DNA from: Harmothoe impar
Taxonomy: Eukaryota; Annelida; Polychaeta; Phyllodocida; Polynoidae
DNA: 64,000 nt
Assembly (NCBI GenBank): GCA_947462335.1
Contig: OX381708.1
Span: 9,238,001 to 9,302,000, forward strand
Direction: 5' to 3'
Shown here: positions 9,701 through 17,999 of the stretch, piece by piece
Layout of the letters: each line of letters starts with the position of its first letter
Position numbering within the stretch: the stretch's first letter is position 1
Translations under genes and position numbers: made by a program
Notes under the pieces: generated by a model
The model's input: the letters and a program-made list of their open reading frames with translations, nothing else
Told to the model about the DNA's origin: nothing
Database searches by the model: none

Positions 9701-12235
9701 ACAATGCTTTTTCTCAGGGCTGAAGGCGAATTTCTGCACTAACCCAAATAATGAAGTATGGCTATCACAGGGGGAGGAGGATTTGGAGTTTCCATGTGGC
9801 ACAAATGAGTGTATTTTTATCCTACCGTCAGTGCCTGGTGTTGTGGTAGAGGTAGTAGTCTCCAATGGCCGCACAGCTTTGACAGAGGACCAGCTGGTCC
9901 TGCTCTTGTCTGCCTTTGTTGTCGATTTATCTCCCTCCATAGTCTATATCCACAGTTCCTATAAGGATCCTGGTAACTTAATAATCCTTTTTGTATAGTC
10001 CTATAGGGTCGACACAGGCTATAAGAGCATTTAAAAAGAAATTTGGATGGAGCCTGGGATGTTAGCTTCCTCACTCTGTGGCCATGCTAACACTACTCAA
10101 ACGTAATGTCCCCCAACACACAAACAATTTACTTTTACAGTATATGGAACATCTTCATGTAGAATTTATCGAATATACCCACTTCAAGGATTTCCTAAAA
10201 ATCTGGGAGCACCGATAAAAGATATACCGTATTCAACGTAATAAGCGCCCTCCCCCTAATAAGTACCCCCTTTTTTGGGGCATTTTTTGACTGGAACAAA
10301 GGCTCAACTTTCATGATGATTCCGGTGACAATTAAACTTTTAAGTACTAAAAACGCCATGAAAATAATTTTATAAGCGCCCAGGGCGCTTATTACATAGA
10401 ACATGGTAAGTGTTTTTATCATGAATACAATATAGGAAGTAGCCAGTCAAATATATTTGAATGGCAACTGCTAGGAGGAGTGAAATTAAAGGGTCTAAAA
10501 GTAAATGAAATTTATCCAAAAGTATTAACTGAACTGTTTTATAACTATACCTTTATAACTATCCTAGGCAGGCCAGTGAGCTCCATTGCTTTGTCAACCC
10601 TTTCTGTTTGTCGACCATTTTTCATCCCCTCACTCATCAATTGACGAAGCTTTGCCAGTTGTTCTGGAGATTTGATTAACTGGAATAGAGAAAAATACAA
10701 TTATTGTTAGTAGTTTATTTATTTCTGAATTTGATATATTGACATGCTTATTGATCTGAGGTTATAGCCATAATTATGATGTGTCGTGACATAACGTGAT
10801 ATGCCATGTGCTTGGTCTTGTATATTATTTCATGGTGAATGAAGTATGTCAATGTTAAACCTATGAGAGGGACGTTTCCGAGGGCATGCTGCACACTGCA
10901 GTCATACTGCATTGTACCAAGGGTCACGTAAACGTTGGGGGAAAAGGGGACCAAAGCTTTTTCCCAATGTACCAAGCTAAGCCCTGTGTTTAACCCGCCC
11001 TGGTGACCTGACCTCTTTCATTATGGTATATGTATAGATATACTCTTTATAAAGGCAGATGCACCTCGGGCTGGTACGGCCCATACGTGACCTTATCATG
11101 CAATACTTTTTGGAGCTCAAGCCATAGCCCGGTAGAGAGGACCTATAGATATGGTCTAGCCCCCCCCCCCCCCTTTGAGGGTGCATCGAAAACGGTATAT
11201 TTTTACGCCCCACCCCTCAGGAGGGGTCGGAAATTGTTACCCACCCCCCAAGCTCACCACCCCCAAACTAATAAATGAGCACTCCCTTAGGGAGTGTTCA
11301 TTTATTAATTACAGGGGTGAGATTTCACGCAGACGGGTGAACATTTTTTACGCCCAACGCCCCCCCCTCGAGAGCGCGTGGAACATTTCGTGCCCCCCCC
11401 TCGCCGAAGGCGCTGAAAAATATTATGGGGGTGGATGGCTAAATTCGACACGGCGACATGGCCATTTCTTAAAATCGACATGCGACATGGAGCTTAGTGA
11501 CATGCGACATGAGGTTTGAAAATATAGTGACAGGAGATATGAGCAATTCTTAAAACCGACATGGGACATGGGGATTATTAAGCGACATTGACATGCGACA
11601 TGGCCATTTCTTAAAATCGACATGCGACATGGGGACCCCCCATCTACACCCCCACTTTTCCCTCAAGAGTGGTTAGAATTTTTTATGCCCCCCCCCTCAG
11701 AAGGGGTCGGACATTTTTACGCCCCCCCCCCCCAAACCCACCCCCCCTCTGTAACTAATAAATGAACACTCCCTTAGACCCCCGGCCTTCTGGACTAGGT
11801 GGCCGGTAGTAGGCTACTAGGCCTACAGCCACTATGACAGCATAGCCAGTAGATCTATGACACTTAACACGGACAGTGACAGTGGCAATCCTAGTCCAAG
11901 GAAAATCGAAAGATTGAAGGGACTTAGACTAATAGTGTATGGCAGCTCTCACAAATAGGAAACCTTTGATAGGGACCCTTTCATTCCGACAAATGCCAAT
12001 GTTTAATCCGAATGACAGACTGATAGTGTCAATGACATCGGTGTGCATGACATTTAAAATGTCAGACTAAAAGATGTATCACACATCACACTGCGAGAGA
12101 TGCATGTTGCACATGATATTGTAGAAGTACATGAGAAAACCGTTTTATCCTGTTTGGTATGTAGCATAGAATAACCGAGGAAAAGTATTGTTAAGTTGTT
12201 TGACTTACCCTCGGCCCATTCGAATAGCGCGCCAT
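710..12235 (-). CDS. Gene 1: multi-exon gene with a GTF2I-like (TFII-I repeat) domain, 3' end beyond left edge
   Basis: Exons, in order of transcription, are 12235-12209, 10679-10551, 7155-7047, 6795-6593, 5867-5711, 4386-4206, 2080-2035 and 798-710. The first seven join with matching phases into 284 open codons. The last exon (phase-1 start) does not fit directly after the seventh (phase-0 end), so one small exon of length 3n+1 is probably missed between 2035 and 798. The N-terminal part is basic, charged and helical-looking, and no family was recognised there. Residues near 210-260 match the TFII-I repeat core (GLPDGVPFKRPREYGI). TFII-I proteins are nuclear DNA-binding transcription regulators, so a nuclear role is an inference. 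The introns hold many MITEs and a dead LINE ORF1. The splice structure is strong; the product identity rests on one domain. Confidence 0.75.
1170..1365. mobile_element. TA-flanked MITE, CCGTAAAAC family
   Basis: Ends CCGTAAAACCCCGCCT...GGGGTTTTACGG inside TA dinucleotides on both sides, as for Tc1/mariner/pogo elements. The interior repeats GGGGTCGTCTTAAAATGGGG. No coding capacity. Confidence 0.8.
1440..1585 (+). repeat. Dispersed repeat shared with 28125-28265
   Basis: About 140 bp (from ATATCTCAAGTTGGCAA through GATGATCGAATCTATGAAA) match 28125-28265 closely. The copy at 28 kb is preceded by (TTGA)n and GTTTAACGTCC, a 3'-end pattern seen in some SINE-like repeats. Confidence 0.7.
2035..2080 (-). 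CDS. Gene 1 exon 7 (small)
   Basis: A 46-nt stretch between an ACAACTGCAG acceptor and a GTAATT donor. In the phase required by exon 6 it reads T-ECRVPGDRGPKVNKE without a stop and ends in phase 0. The call rests on splice-site quality and exact phase fit. Confidence 0.5.
2292..2349. mobile_element. 58-bp miniature element with 13-bp TIRs and 9-bp TSD
   Basis: TTCGCTGGTTCCC (2292-2304) and its exact inverse (2337-2349) enclose 32 bp. Perfect direct repeats CTCGGCACC flank them (2283-2291 and 2350-2358). A 9-bp TSD is typical of Mutator-like elements, but assignment at this size is tentative. Confidence 0.6.
3345..3556. repeat. Dispersed repeat with ACTACCCGC motif
   Basis: Contains CCCGCGTACTACCCGCATCT and CACACCCCCAACTCAGGAGAAT. 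Sequence at 1377-1680 matches it in reverse orientation, with a further repeat inserted there. Confidence 0.6.
3598..4012. mobile_element. TA-flanked MITE, CCGTAAAAC family
   Basis: Starts CCGTAAAACCTCGCTT and ends AAGCGAGGTTTTACGG, with TA on each side. Internal AGTCCAACTCGAC repeats. Lies in a gene 1 intron. Confidence 0.8.
4206..4386 (-). CDS. Gene 1 exon 6: GTF2I-like repeat
   Basis: Acceptor TATATAAAG and donor GTGAGT enclose 181 nt. The product is VDGYGAPEDAKMPYDDIFSG followed by IQVVIKGLPDGVPFKRPREY and GIEELRSILRHRDKLYY. This follows the signature of the TFII-I repeat (GTF2I family): a short strand, GLP-x-G-x-PF-x-RP, YGI, then a helix with L..IL and a basic residue. Only the C-terminal half of the usual roughly 75-residue domain is clear; the N-terminal half would lie in exons 4 and 5 and is diverged. 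The exon ends in phase 2. Confidence 0.75.
5711..5867 (-). CDS. Gene 1 exon 5
   Basis: The acceptor is ATATTTCAG and the donor is GTAAGT. It has 52 codons plus one base (phase 1), reading TTLLSTYGYKAAMVSTRPDR and later VNFFADNSTLMQKF. The spare G pairs with TT of exon 6, so the frame stays open. The exon lies directly before the GTF2I-like segment. Confidence 0.8.
6593..6795 (-). CDS. Gene 1 exon 4
   Basis: Flanked by a TTTCTTTACAG acceptor and a GTATGT donor. After two bases completing a valine it has 67 open codons and ends in phase 0. It encodes a highly charged helical segment with GRTKAVAALFKEMKKTKQG and later EERERRGASSLTPTQKQ. No stop in this frame. The function is not recognised. Confidence 0.8.
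7047..7155 (-). CDS. Gene 1 exon 3
   Basis: The acceptor is TTTGCAG; the next CAG offers an alternative one codon shorter. The donor is GTAGGC. The exon has 36 codons plus one base (phase 1) and reads QFIRSESNKDRGKKYKK, then a helical stretch ending MLARKDI. It is rich in lysine and arginine. The single spare G joins TT of exon 4 to make valine. Confidence 0.75.
7563..7895. mobile_element. Harbinger-like MITE, GGCCACTCAAAAAA family
   Basis: Ends GGCCACTCAAAAAAG and CTTTTTTTTGAGTGGTC, flanked by TAA and TAG. GATGCGCGCAGTGATAAGAA sits near the right end. Gene 1 intron. Confidence 0.75.
8519..8722. mobile_element. MITE, CCGTAAAAC family, diverged
   Basis: Left end CCGTAAAACCTTGCGTATAAG; right end TTTTACTG is diverged. 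Tandem AAGCCGCACCC motifs inside. It overlaps the last codons of the LINE ORF1 remnant, so the ORF1 stop comes from inserted sequence. Confidence 0.65.
8717..9940 (-). pseudogene. LINE ORF1-like gene with two in-frame stops
   Basis: One reading frame runs from 9940 down to 8717 (about 408 codons), broken only by TAA at 9700-9698 and TGA at 9169-9167. No frameshift is needed to cross either stop. The first part is Ser/Thr-rich. The middle (about residues 90-260) is a long heptad-like segment with recurrent L-x-x-L-D units, expected to form a coiled coil. The last part begins RRNFMMFKG and resembles the RRM-like region of L1-type ORF1 proteins, which bind RNA in the retrotransposition particle. 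It lies in the intron between gene 1 exons 2 and 3, same strand, and its 3' end abuts the TA-flanked MITE at 8519-8722. No reverse transcriptase follows, so the copy is truncated. Confidence 0.7.
10227..10405. mobile_element. MITE with CGTAATAAGCGCC arms
   Basis: CCGTATTCAACGTAATAAGCG at the left and GGCGCTTATTACATAGAAC at the right. A related left half lies at 7958-8030. Confidence 0.55.
10551..10679 (-). CDS. Gene 1 exon 2
   Basis: Bounded by a CTCTATTCCAG acceptor and a GTATAG donor. It contains 43 open codons beginning LIKSPEQLAKLRQLM and ending in LTGLPRIVIK, phase 0 at both ends. The sequence is charged and probably helical. No family recognised. Confidence 0.75.
11287..11773. mobile_element. 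GGGAGTG-ended element with TTA duplication, containing a nested repeat
   Basis: GGGAGTGTTCATTTAT and ATAAATGAACACTCCC are the ends, with TTA on both sides. Poly-C tracts and TTTTTACGCCC motifs fill the interior. The GACATGCGACATGG repeat at 11427-11661 is inserted within it. The right end of a second element abuts head-to-head at about 11284. Confidence 0.75.
11427..11661. repeat. GACATGCGACATGG repeat element
   Basis: Imperfect tandem GACATGCGACATGG and TTTCTTAAAATCGACATG blocks between GGGGGTGGATGG and CCCCATCTACACCCCC ends. Related: 46918-47520 (interrupted) and 47789-48020 (reverse orientation). Confidence 0.7.
12209..12235 (-). CDS. Gene 1 exon 1 (coding start)
   Basis: The start ATG is at 12235-12233 and gives MARYSNGPR before a GTAAGT donor at 12208. 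An upstream ATG at 12240 is in another frame and would end in phase 2, incompatible with exon 2. The chosen ATG gives 27 nt ending in phase 0, which fits exon 2. Where the 5' UTR begins cannot be seen. Confidence 0.65.
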
Positions 12236-12400
12236 GACATTGGATTTCCAGTTTGACGAGGTGAAGATGTTTAAGTACAGACTGGTTTAAGTTGAGAGTT
12301 CCTTTGGAAGTTGATTCATATCAACCAATAGGAGTACAGGATGAGATATATTACTACTCAGAACTACTGCTGCCCCCCTATATACCAAAGTGGTCCCGCC
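12236..12400 (-). promoter_or_regulatory. Putative promoter / 5' UTR of gene 1
   Basis: About 165 bp lie between the gene 1 ATG and the G-rich minisatellite. The plus strand carries CCAAT near 12326, which reads ATTGG on the gene's strand. No TATA box at a convincing distance was seen. Weak assignment, made mainly by position. Confidence 0.3.
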
Positions 12401-13240
12401 CAGGCAGGGAAAGGGGAGGGGAAGGGGAAGGGGAAGAGAGGAAGGAAAACGGAAAATGAAAGGGGAAGGAGAGGGAAGGGAATTAAGGGAATGGTGAAGT
12501 GGAAGAGAGGTAGGTTCGGGGATAGACAGGGAGGGGAGCGGAGAGGGGAGCAGGGAGGAGAGCAGGGAGGGGAAAGGGGAGGGGGGAGGGGAGCAGGGAA
12601 GGCGAGGGGAGCCGGGAGGGGGGCCGGGAGGGGGGCCGGGAGGGGGGCCGGGAGGGGGGCCGGGAGGGGCCGGGAAGGGGGCCGGGAAGGGGGCGGCAGG
12701 GGGCCGGCAGGGGGGCCGGCAGGGGGCCGGGAGGGGGGCCGGCAGGGGGGCCGGCAGGGGGGCCGGCAGGGGGGCCGGCAGGGGGGCCGGCAGGGGGGCC
12801 GGCAGGGGGGCCGGCAGGGGGGCCGGCAGGGGGGCCGGCAGGGGGGCCGGCAGGGGGGCCGGCAGGGGGGCCGGCAGGGGGGCCGGCAGGGGAGCCGGGA
12901 GCCGAGCCGGGAGCCGAGCCGGGAGCCGAGCCGGGAGCCGAGCCGGGAGCCGAGCCGGGAGCCGAGCCGGGAGCCGAGCCGGGAGCCGAGCCGGGAGCCG
13001 AGCCGGGAGCCGAGCCGGGAGCCGAGCCGGGAGCCGAGCCGGGAGCCGAGCCGGGAGCCGAGCCGGGAGCCGAGCCGGGAGGGGAGCCGAGCCGGGAGGC
13101 GAGCCGGGGGGCGAGCCGGGAGGCAGGAGGGAAGCCAAGAACTGGGAGGCGGGAGGGGAGCCGGGAGGGGAGCCGGGAGGGGAGCCGGGAGGGAAGCCGG
13201 GAGGCAGGGGGGGACGCGGGACAGGAGCCAGGGGAGGGGG
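12400..13240. repeat. GC-rich G-skewed minisatellite array upstream of gene 1
   Basis: A purine-rich GGGAAGGGG-type stretch (12400-12600) is followed by variable CCGGGAGGGGGG units (to about 12740). Next come roughly a dozen 12-bp units of CCGGCAGGGGGG (to about 12890), then about fifteen 12-bp units of GAGCCGGGAGCC (to about 13080), then mixed units. All G runs are on the plus strand, so G-quadruplex formation is likely. The long open frames here arise because the 12-bp units contain no stop. Confidence 0.9.
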
Positions 13241-13479
13241 GGGGGCATACATATTGGTCACCCTATGGATTGGATGCCCACTGTGATACTAGTGACAAAT
13301 GGGCCAACTGGGCATCCTATGACATAGGCATGCCCATGTGAACTGGTCATACCTATCCCATAGGATGCACACAGAGGGATGGGATGGTATGATAGGATCA
13401 TTAGAATTGACCAAAAAATCACATAGTGGAGTCCCAGCTTAAGTGTGAGTGGTGATATTCCCTCTTTAATAGGGCCTAT

Positions 13480-13587
13480 CCCAGTGGGCACAGAACATTG
13501 AATCAACATTGATAAATGGTTGTCAATGTTAATTCAATGTTAATTCAACGTTGATTCAACATTGAGCACAATTGTGTGCCCACTGGG
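13480..13587. mobile_element. 108-bp MITE with CCCAGTGGGCACA termini
   Basis: Perfect 13-bp TIRs CCCAGTGGGCACA / TGTGCCCACTGGG around AATCAACATTGA-type repeats. Related copies: 42204-42311 (intact, TA flanks) and partial ones near 395-502 and 7350-7451. Confidence 0.8.
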
Positions 13588-13661
13588 ATTGCATGCATGA
13601 GTGGACTCAAGCAGGAAATTAAAAAAAAAGGGTGGCCCTGCCCCTGGTATATACAATAATA

Positions 13662-13881
13662 TGCCTCTACATGGGTACCCACAATTTGGACCATATCGCT
13701 GTGTCGATTTTTAGCAGGAGGACCATGTCATTGTGTCGATCTTTAGGCATATAAGAACATAGAGAAAAAACCCTTAGGGTCGATTTTTATCCCTATTTTT
13801 CCTTGGTCCGTTGATTTTTAAAAGGGCCTAAAAGGGCCAGTCGCTGTGTCGCCAGTGTCGATTTTTACCCATGTAGAGGCA
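13662..13881. mobile_element. 220-bp hAT-like MITE with perfect 8-bp TSD
   Basis: TGCCTCTACATGGGTA and its exact inverse form the ends. CAATAATA flanks both (13654-13661 and 13882-13889). The interior repeats GTGTCGATTTTTA. Relatives at 31468-31668 (complete) and 41092-41225 (right end lost). Confidence 0.85.
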
Positions 13882-14385
13882 CAATAATACGAGCAACTGT
13901 ACAGCCCAATGAATAAGGGTCACATGCACCTACTGGACAATGACAAAAGTAGATCTTTCTTGTCTATGCTCCCATGTGAGTATGCCCCGACGAGCCCATT
14001 ACATGTCATGGTAAGAGGGCTGTGTGTTATTAACTCAGGGGAGACTGAGTGGGACATGGGAGAACTTGTCTCATTCAGTGTGTATGGGACACAAACATGA
14101 GATAAGACAATGGAGAGACAAGCAACATCGGGGGACAAATGTTTCCTTCGAAAAGAAATGCAAAATGTCTTTCCTTCCATCTTGTATTGAGCTGCGATCT
14201 TCAGGTATTAATTTCTCTCTTTTGCATAAACTCTTAAGTATCCTTAAATTGCTACCCTCTAAATGAAAGTCACATAGAGTTCAATGTTAAACCAAAGATA
14301 AGATTCTTGGCCACACTGCCCCATATTTCTCTCTTTACATGCAGGAATACCCTCATACACACAGTAAAAAAAACATCTAGCTACT

Positions 14386-14900
14386 TTAATTTAAATTTAA
14401 ATTCAAGACACCAAAACAGAGCATAAGAAGAAACATATTATAGTTCCTGTTGCAACCGTCATGCAGACGGTGGCACCACTGCGCCTTCTCGTGCACTCCG
14501 AGATCTGCGCGAGACAACACGAGAGTTGCCAGCGACAGCGTGAGAATAAAAATGGAGCATCCCGAGCAGTTCAAAACTGTACCACCCATATCATCGCTGT
14601 TTATCGTCCGATCGACTGGCTTTTTGATAGGGACAGAAGGCAGTACATGCCCGCAGCCTGCAACTGTCGCCCACATGCACCTGCACACCCACACGCACCT
14701 GCTCTCCCCCACCCACCTGCTGGCCGAAATGGAATAACATATATGTATGACACATGACTTGAGGGTACATTTTAGCAAGGAATTCATTTCTGATGCCAGA
14801 ATGGACCAATGAATGATTATAAGGGAGTACTATACCTAAGTACATGATAAGCTACAGATTCAGCTTACCCTGAGTCATCTGTGAGGCCACTCACACGCAA
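14386..14900 (-). repeat. Copy of the GGTGG-rich dispersed repeat
   Basis: The reverse complement matches 34830-35250 nearly continuously, from GAGTGGCCTCACAGATGACT through the GGTGG-rich stretch to AAAAAGC(A/C)AGTCG. It marks an inverted duplication between 14 and 35 kb. Confidence 0.8.
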
Positions 14901-15159
14901 ATGTTGTTGAGTTGTTGCCTGCAAACGAGGCTGTAGTAGAACCAGTTTGTGTCACTAGGCGCAATAGCTAGCCTATGGTCACCACACCTTTTACTTACAG
15001 AGTCCTGGGTATGTACACAGAGGGAAGAAACAGCGTCAAAAGGGAGTCCAGGTTGCCTCCGGAATGACTCCACTGTTTAGGGGAGTCCAGGTCGCCTAAG
15101 GGAGCCACATGACCCAGAGAGCTATATGACTCCCCCAGGTGACTACTTTAGGTCAGCCA

Positions 15160-15560
15160 GAGAGTCACTTTGACAATCTAGACCTGAAATGGTGCATTCT
15201 GTTTCCTTTTGGGCAATCTGTATTATGTAGCCTGTTTTTAGTGGGGAACTTTTGTGAGCATTGAAAATCTAGACCTGAAATGGTGCGTTCTGGTGCATTT
15301 TGGCCAAAATTCTACCAAAGCTAAGATCTGTATTAGCCAGTCGTCTTAGCTTTATGATTGGAGATGGGACTTTGCTTTTCGGATGGAAAGGTCTTAAAAA
15401 AAATTGAAATGGTGCATTCTGGCCAGAAATGTATTAACGCTGAGATCTGTATTAGCCAGCCTTTATACTTGGGAATGGAACTTGTTTTCTTTTTTGATTG
15501 AAAGGTCTTACACAATTTAGAAATTCTTGACTTGAAATGATTCAATCCGATGCATTTTGG
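15160..15560 (+). repeat. Degenerate tandem repeat, about 100-125 bp
   Basis: GAAATGGTGCATTCTG recurs at about 15186, 15276 and 15404, with AGATCTGTATTAGCCAG and GAAAGGTCTTA blocks. A reverse fragment is near 41375-41405. Confidence 0.6.
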
Positions 15561-16109
15561 CACATCTGGCATGTCTACCCCTCCCCCCCCCCCCCTATCT
15601 TAAACCACCACTGAAATAGCTGTGTTCATTTGCCAATCACATGTCACAGCAGTACTAGGGGGGTCTGGGGGCATGCCCCCCAAGAACATTTTTAAAATCA
15701 AGAAGGCAAATCGTGAAATTTTCTTCCGGTCTGATGAAATTACAATGCCCCCCCCCCCACATAAAGGTAAACAGAGTTCTCATTGGATCTGGACGAATCA
15801 CAAGAATTTTAGAAAAAAAAATTGGAGAAAAAAACTGAGAAATCTGAGGAGTTTGCATGTGCGTTTAGAAATGAGTACCCTTCATCAATTAAACCACATG
15901 TGCAACATTTGTATGGCGGGACCATTGGCCAATTTGTCCACTTTTGCACCAGCTAATATCTTAGGCCAACGCTAGGAATTGAACCTAAATACCATACAAA
16001 TGTAAGACTTGTGGTGGAGAGAAATGGTACCGAATATATACAGTCTGTCATTTATCAAAAAAAGGTAAATGCAGAACTAATTAACCACTTAGACATAAAA
16101 GTCAGCTAA

Positions 16110-17091
16110 GGCCAAAAAAATAGGTTGTGTTCCAGGTATCCGGACCGAACCTCCATTTTTGGGGCCGACCCTAATTTTTTAAAGACTTTTTTTTTTTAAT
16201 TTTCAGAAAAGTTTATGACATTTTTGGCTATTTACTATCTACTGAAATAAACTTTCTTTTACTAAAAGCAGTACAATTCAGCTCCCTAAACCTCTTCATG
16301 ACAGGAGCCAAGAAGTATTGAAAGGTTCAGCTGCAGTATTGGGACATGGGGTGCGTCCTGGTGCCGTGTAGAGCGTCCCGGGCTGTACCTGTAGTAAAGC
16401 CAAAAGAAAAAAGTTATGTTCTGGTAACATGGCCAAAAATAAACAGGGTCTGTAGGTCGGATTTTGAAAAAAAATTTACAATTTTCTTTTGGTCAAAAAA
16501 GTCAATTTTACCATAAAACCCCGACTATAAGCCGACCCCGCATATAAGCCGAAAGTGAGTTTAAGGATATAAATTCGGCTTATATGAATTCATTATGACA
16601 TTTTAGAGAACCCCGCCTATAAGCCGACCCCCGACTTTGGCAGGATCTGGGACCCTTGGACCCTCCCCTGGTCCCAATTCCCACACAATTTTACATACCT
16701 TTTGTTAATAAAAAAAAGTATGTTTTATCAGGTGAACATATAGATAATATATACTCCACATGAAAAGTATTTGTAAGGACCTAGAAGATACCTAAACTTA
16801 TATTAACCATTGTCCTACGGATTTACTATTTTTCCAAACCAACTTTTCAAATAATTTTTTGGAAAACCCCGCCTATAAGCCGAACGTGAGCTGTGGAAAG
16901 AAAATTCAGCTTATATGAAATAAAGACAGCAAATAAAATTCGGCTTATAGGCGGGGTTTTACGGTGGTAGTAGTAAAAACGCCAAAAATGTCATAAATTT
17001 CCTCAGAAATTAAAAAATTTCTCCAAAAAATTAGGGTCGGCCCTAAAACGTAGGGTCGGTCGGGATACCGGAACACAACTTTTTTTTAGGC
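16110..17091. mobile_element. GGCC-ended element with TAA target duplication (interrupted)
   Basis: Outer ends GGCCAAAAAAATAGGTTGTG and CAACTTTTTTTTAGGCC carry matching inner arms (GTTGTGTTCC.GGTATCC.GACCGA). TAA flanks both sides. 3-bp TWA duplications are typical of PIF/Harbinger elements. About 450 bp of its length is the nested MITE. Confidence 0.7.
16511..16964. mobile_element. CCGTAAAAC-family MITE nested in another element
   Basis: Left end CCATAAAACCCCGACTATAA, right end GGCGGGGTTTTACGG, with several CTATAAGCCGA motifs inside. It interrupts the element at 16110-17091. Confidence 0.8.
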
Positions 17092-17228
17092 CTAATAAGG
17101 GGGGTGCAGAGGGGTCCCCCTGAGGTAGGAAAGTCGCCGCAATTTAGGGGTCCAGGTGGAAAAGTCGCTTTTTTTGGACCCCTTAATTTATTTTAATTTA
17201 ATTTTGTCCAAAAGTCGCCAGGTCGCTT

Positions 17229-17687
17229 ATATTAGGCCTAAGAAAGAGAGTGTTCCGGTATCCTGACCGACCATACGTTTTTTGGGGCCAAACCCTACCG
17301 TAAAACCTCTCTGATAAGCCGACCTTTTTGGGGATTTTAGGCTTGATTCGCCTTATAGCATTGTCGCTTAGAGGGGGGTCGGTTTATAAGGGAGGTTTTC
17401 TATCAAGTGCTTTCTAGTTTAACTACGTTTAAATGGACCCAAATTTGGCTTATGATATTCTCTCAAGGTGGGGGGTCGGCCTATGAGGGAGGTCGGCTTA
17501 TCAAAGAGGTTTTACGGTAATTCTTTTTGGACATTTTTAAATGTTTGAGGAAACCTATATTTTTGGCGATTGTACTACAAAAATTAACATTCTTCCCCAA
17601 AAAAATTGTAAAAAAATGATTAAAAATATGACCTACATACCTTGTTTATCTTTGGCCATGTTACCGCTCTTTTTTAAAAGGCCTTCC
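17229..17687. mobile_element. Second copy of the GGCC element, also split by a CCGTAAAAC MITE
   Basis: The left arm GTGTTCCGGTATCCTGACCG and remnants of the right arm (GGCCATGTTACC) surround a TA-flanked MITE at 17298-17517. More degraded than its neighbour. Confidence 0.6.
17298..17517. mobile_element. TA-flanked MITE, CCGTAAAACCTCTCTG subfamily
   Basis: CCGTAAAACCTCTCTGATAAG at the left and CTTATCAAAGAGGTTTTACGG at the right, TA on both sides. Closely related to 31231-31454. Confidence 0.85.
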
Positions 17688-17823
17688 CAGTAAACAAAAA
17701 ACGTTATACAACATTTTATAACGTTAAATAACGTTTCGCTGAGGCTCCTTACTATTGCATAACGTTATTTTAAATTTTATAACGTTATTTTGACGTAAAA
17801 TAATGATTTTTTGTTAGCTGGGT
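17687..17823. mobile_element. MITE with CCCAG termini (AACGTT-rich)
   Basis: Starts CCCAGTAAACAAAAAACG and ends TTTTTTGTTAGCTGGG. The interior repeats ATAACGTTA. Related in ends and interior to 49435-50213. Confidence 0.6.
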
Positions 17824-17999
17824 TAATATTCAATCGGTCAAAAGTGGCCTCAAGAACTGCCCAGGTCGCCAGGTAATGTTTATGACACGTGCAGGGGAAA
17901 AGGTTTTCAAGCCTGTGCTAATCAGGTGGCAGCTAACCAGGACTCCCTTGCCAGCAAGGACGTGAACCTACATCTCCAAGCACAGTCTTGGTGGTTGGG

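Noticed and set aside
12287..13327. Long open frames on both strands (up to 328 codons, Pro/Ala/Arg or Gly/Arg-rich)
   Set aside because: They exist only because the 12-bp GC-rich units contain no stop codon. No splice site or unique coding sequence supports them.
14450..14757. His/Pro-rich plus-strand frames
   Set aside because: They are the antisense of the GGTGG-rich dispersed repeat, which has relatives in three other places.
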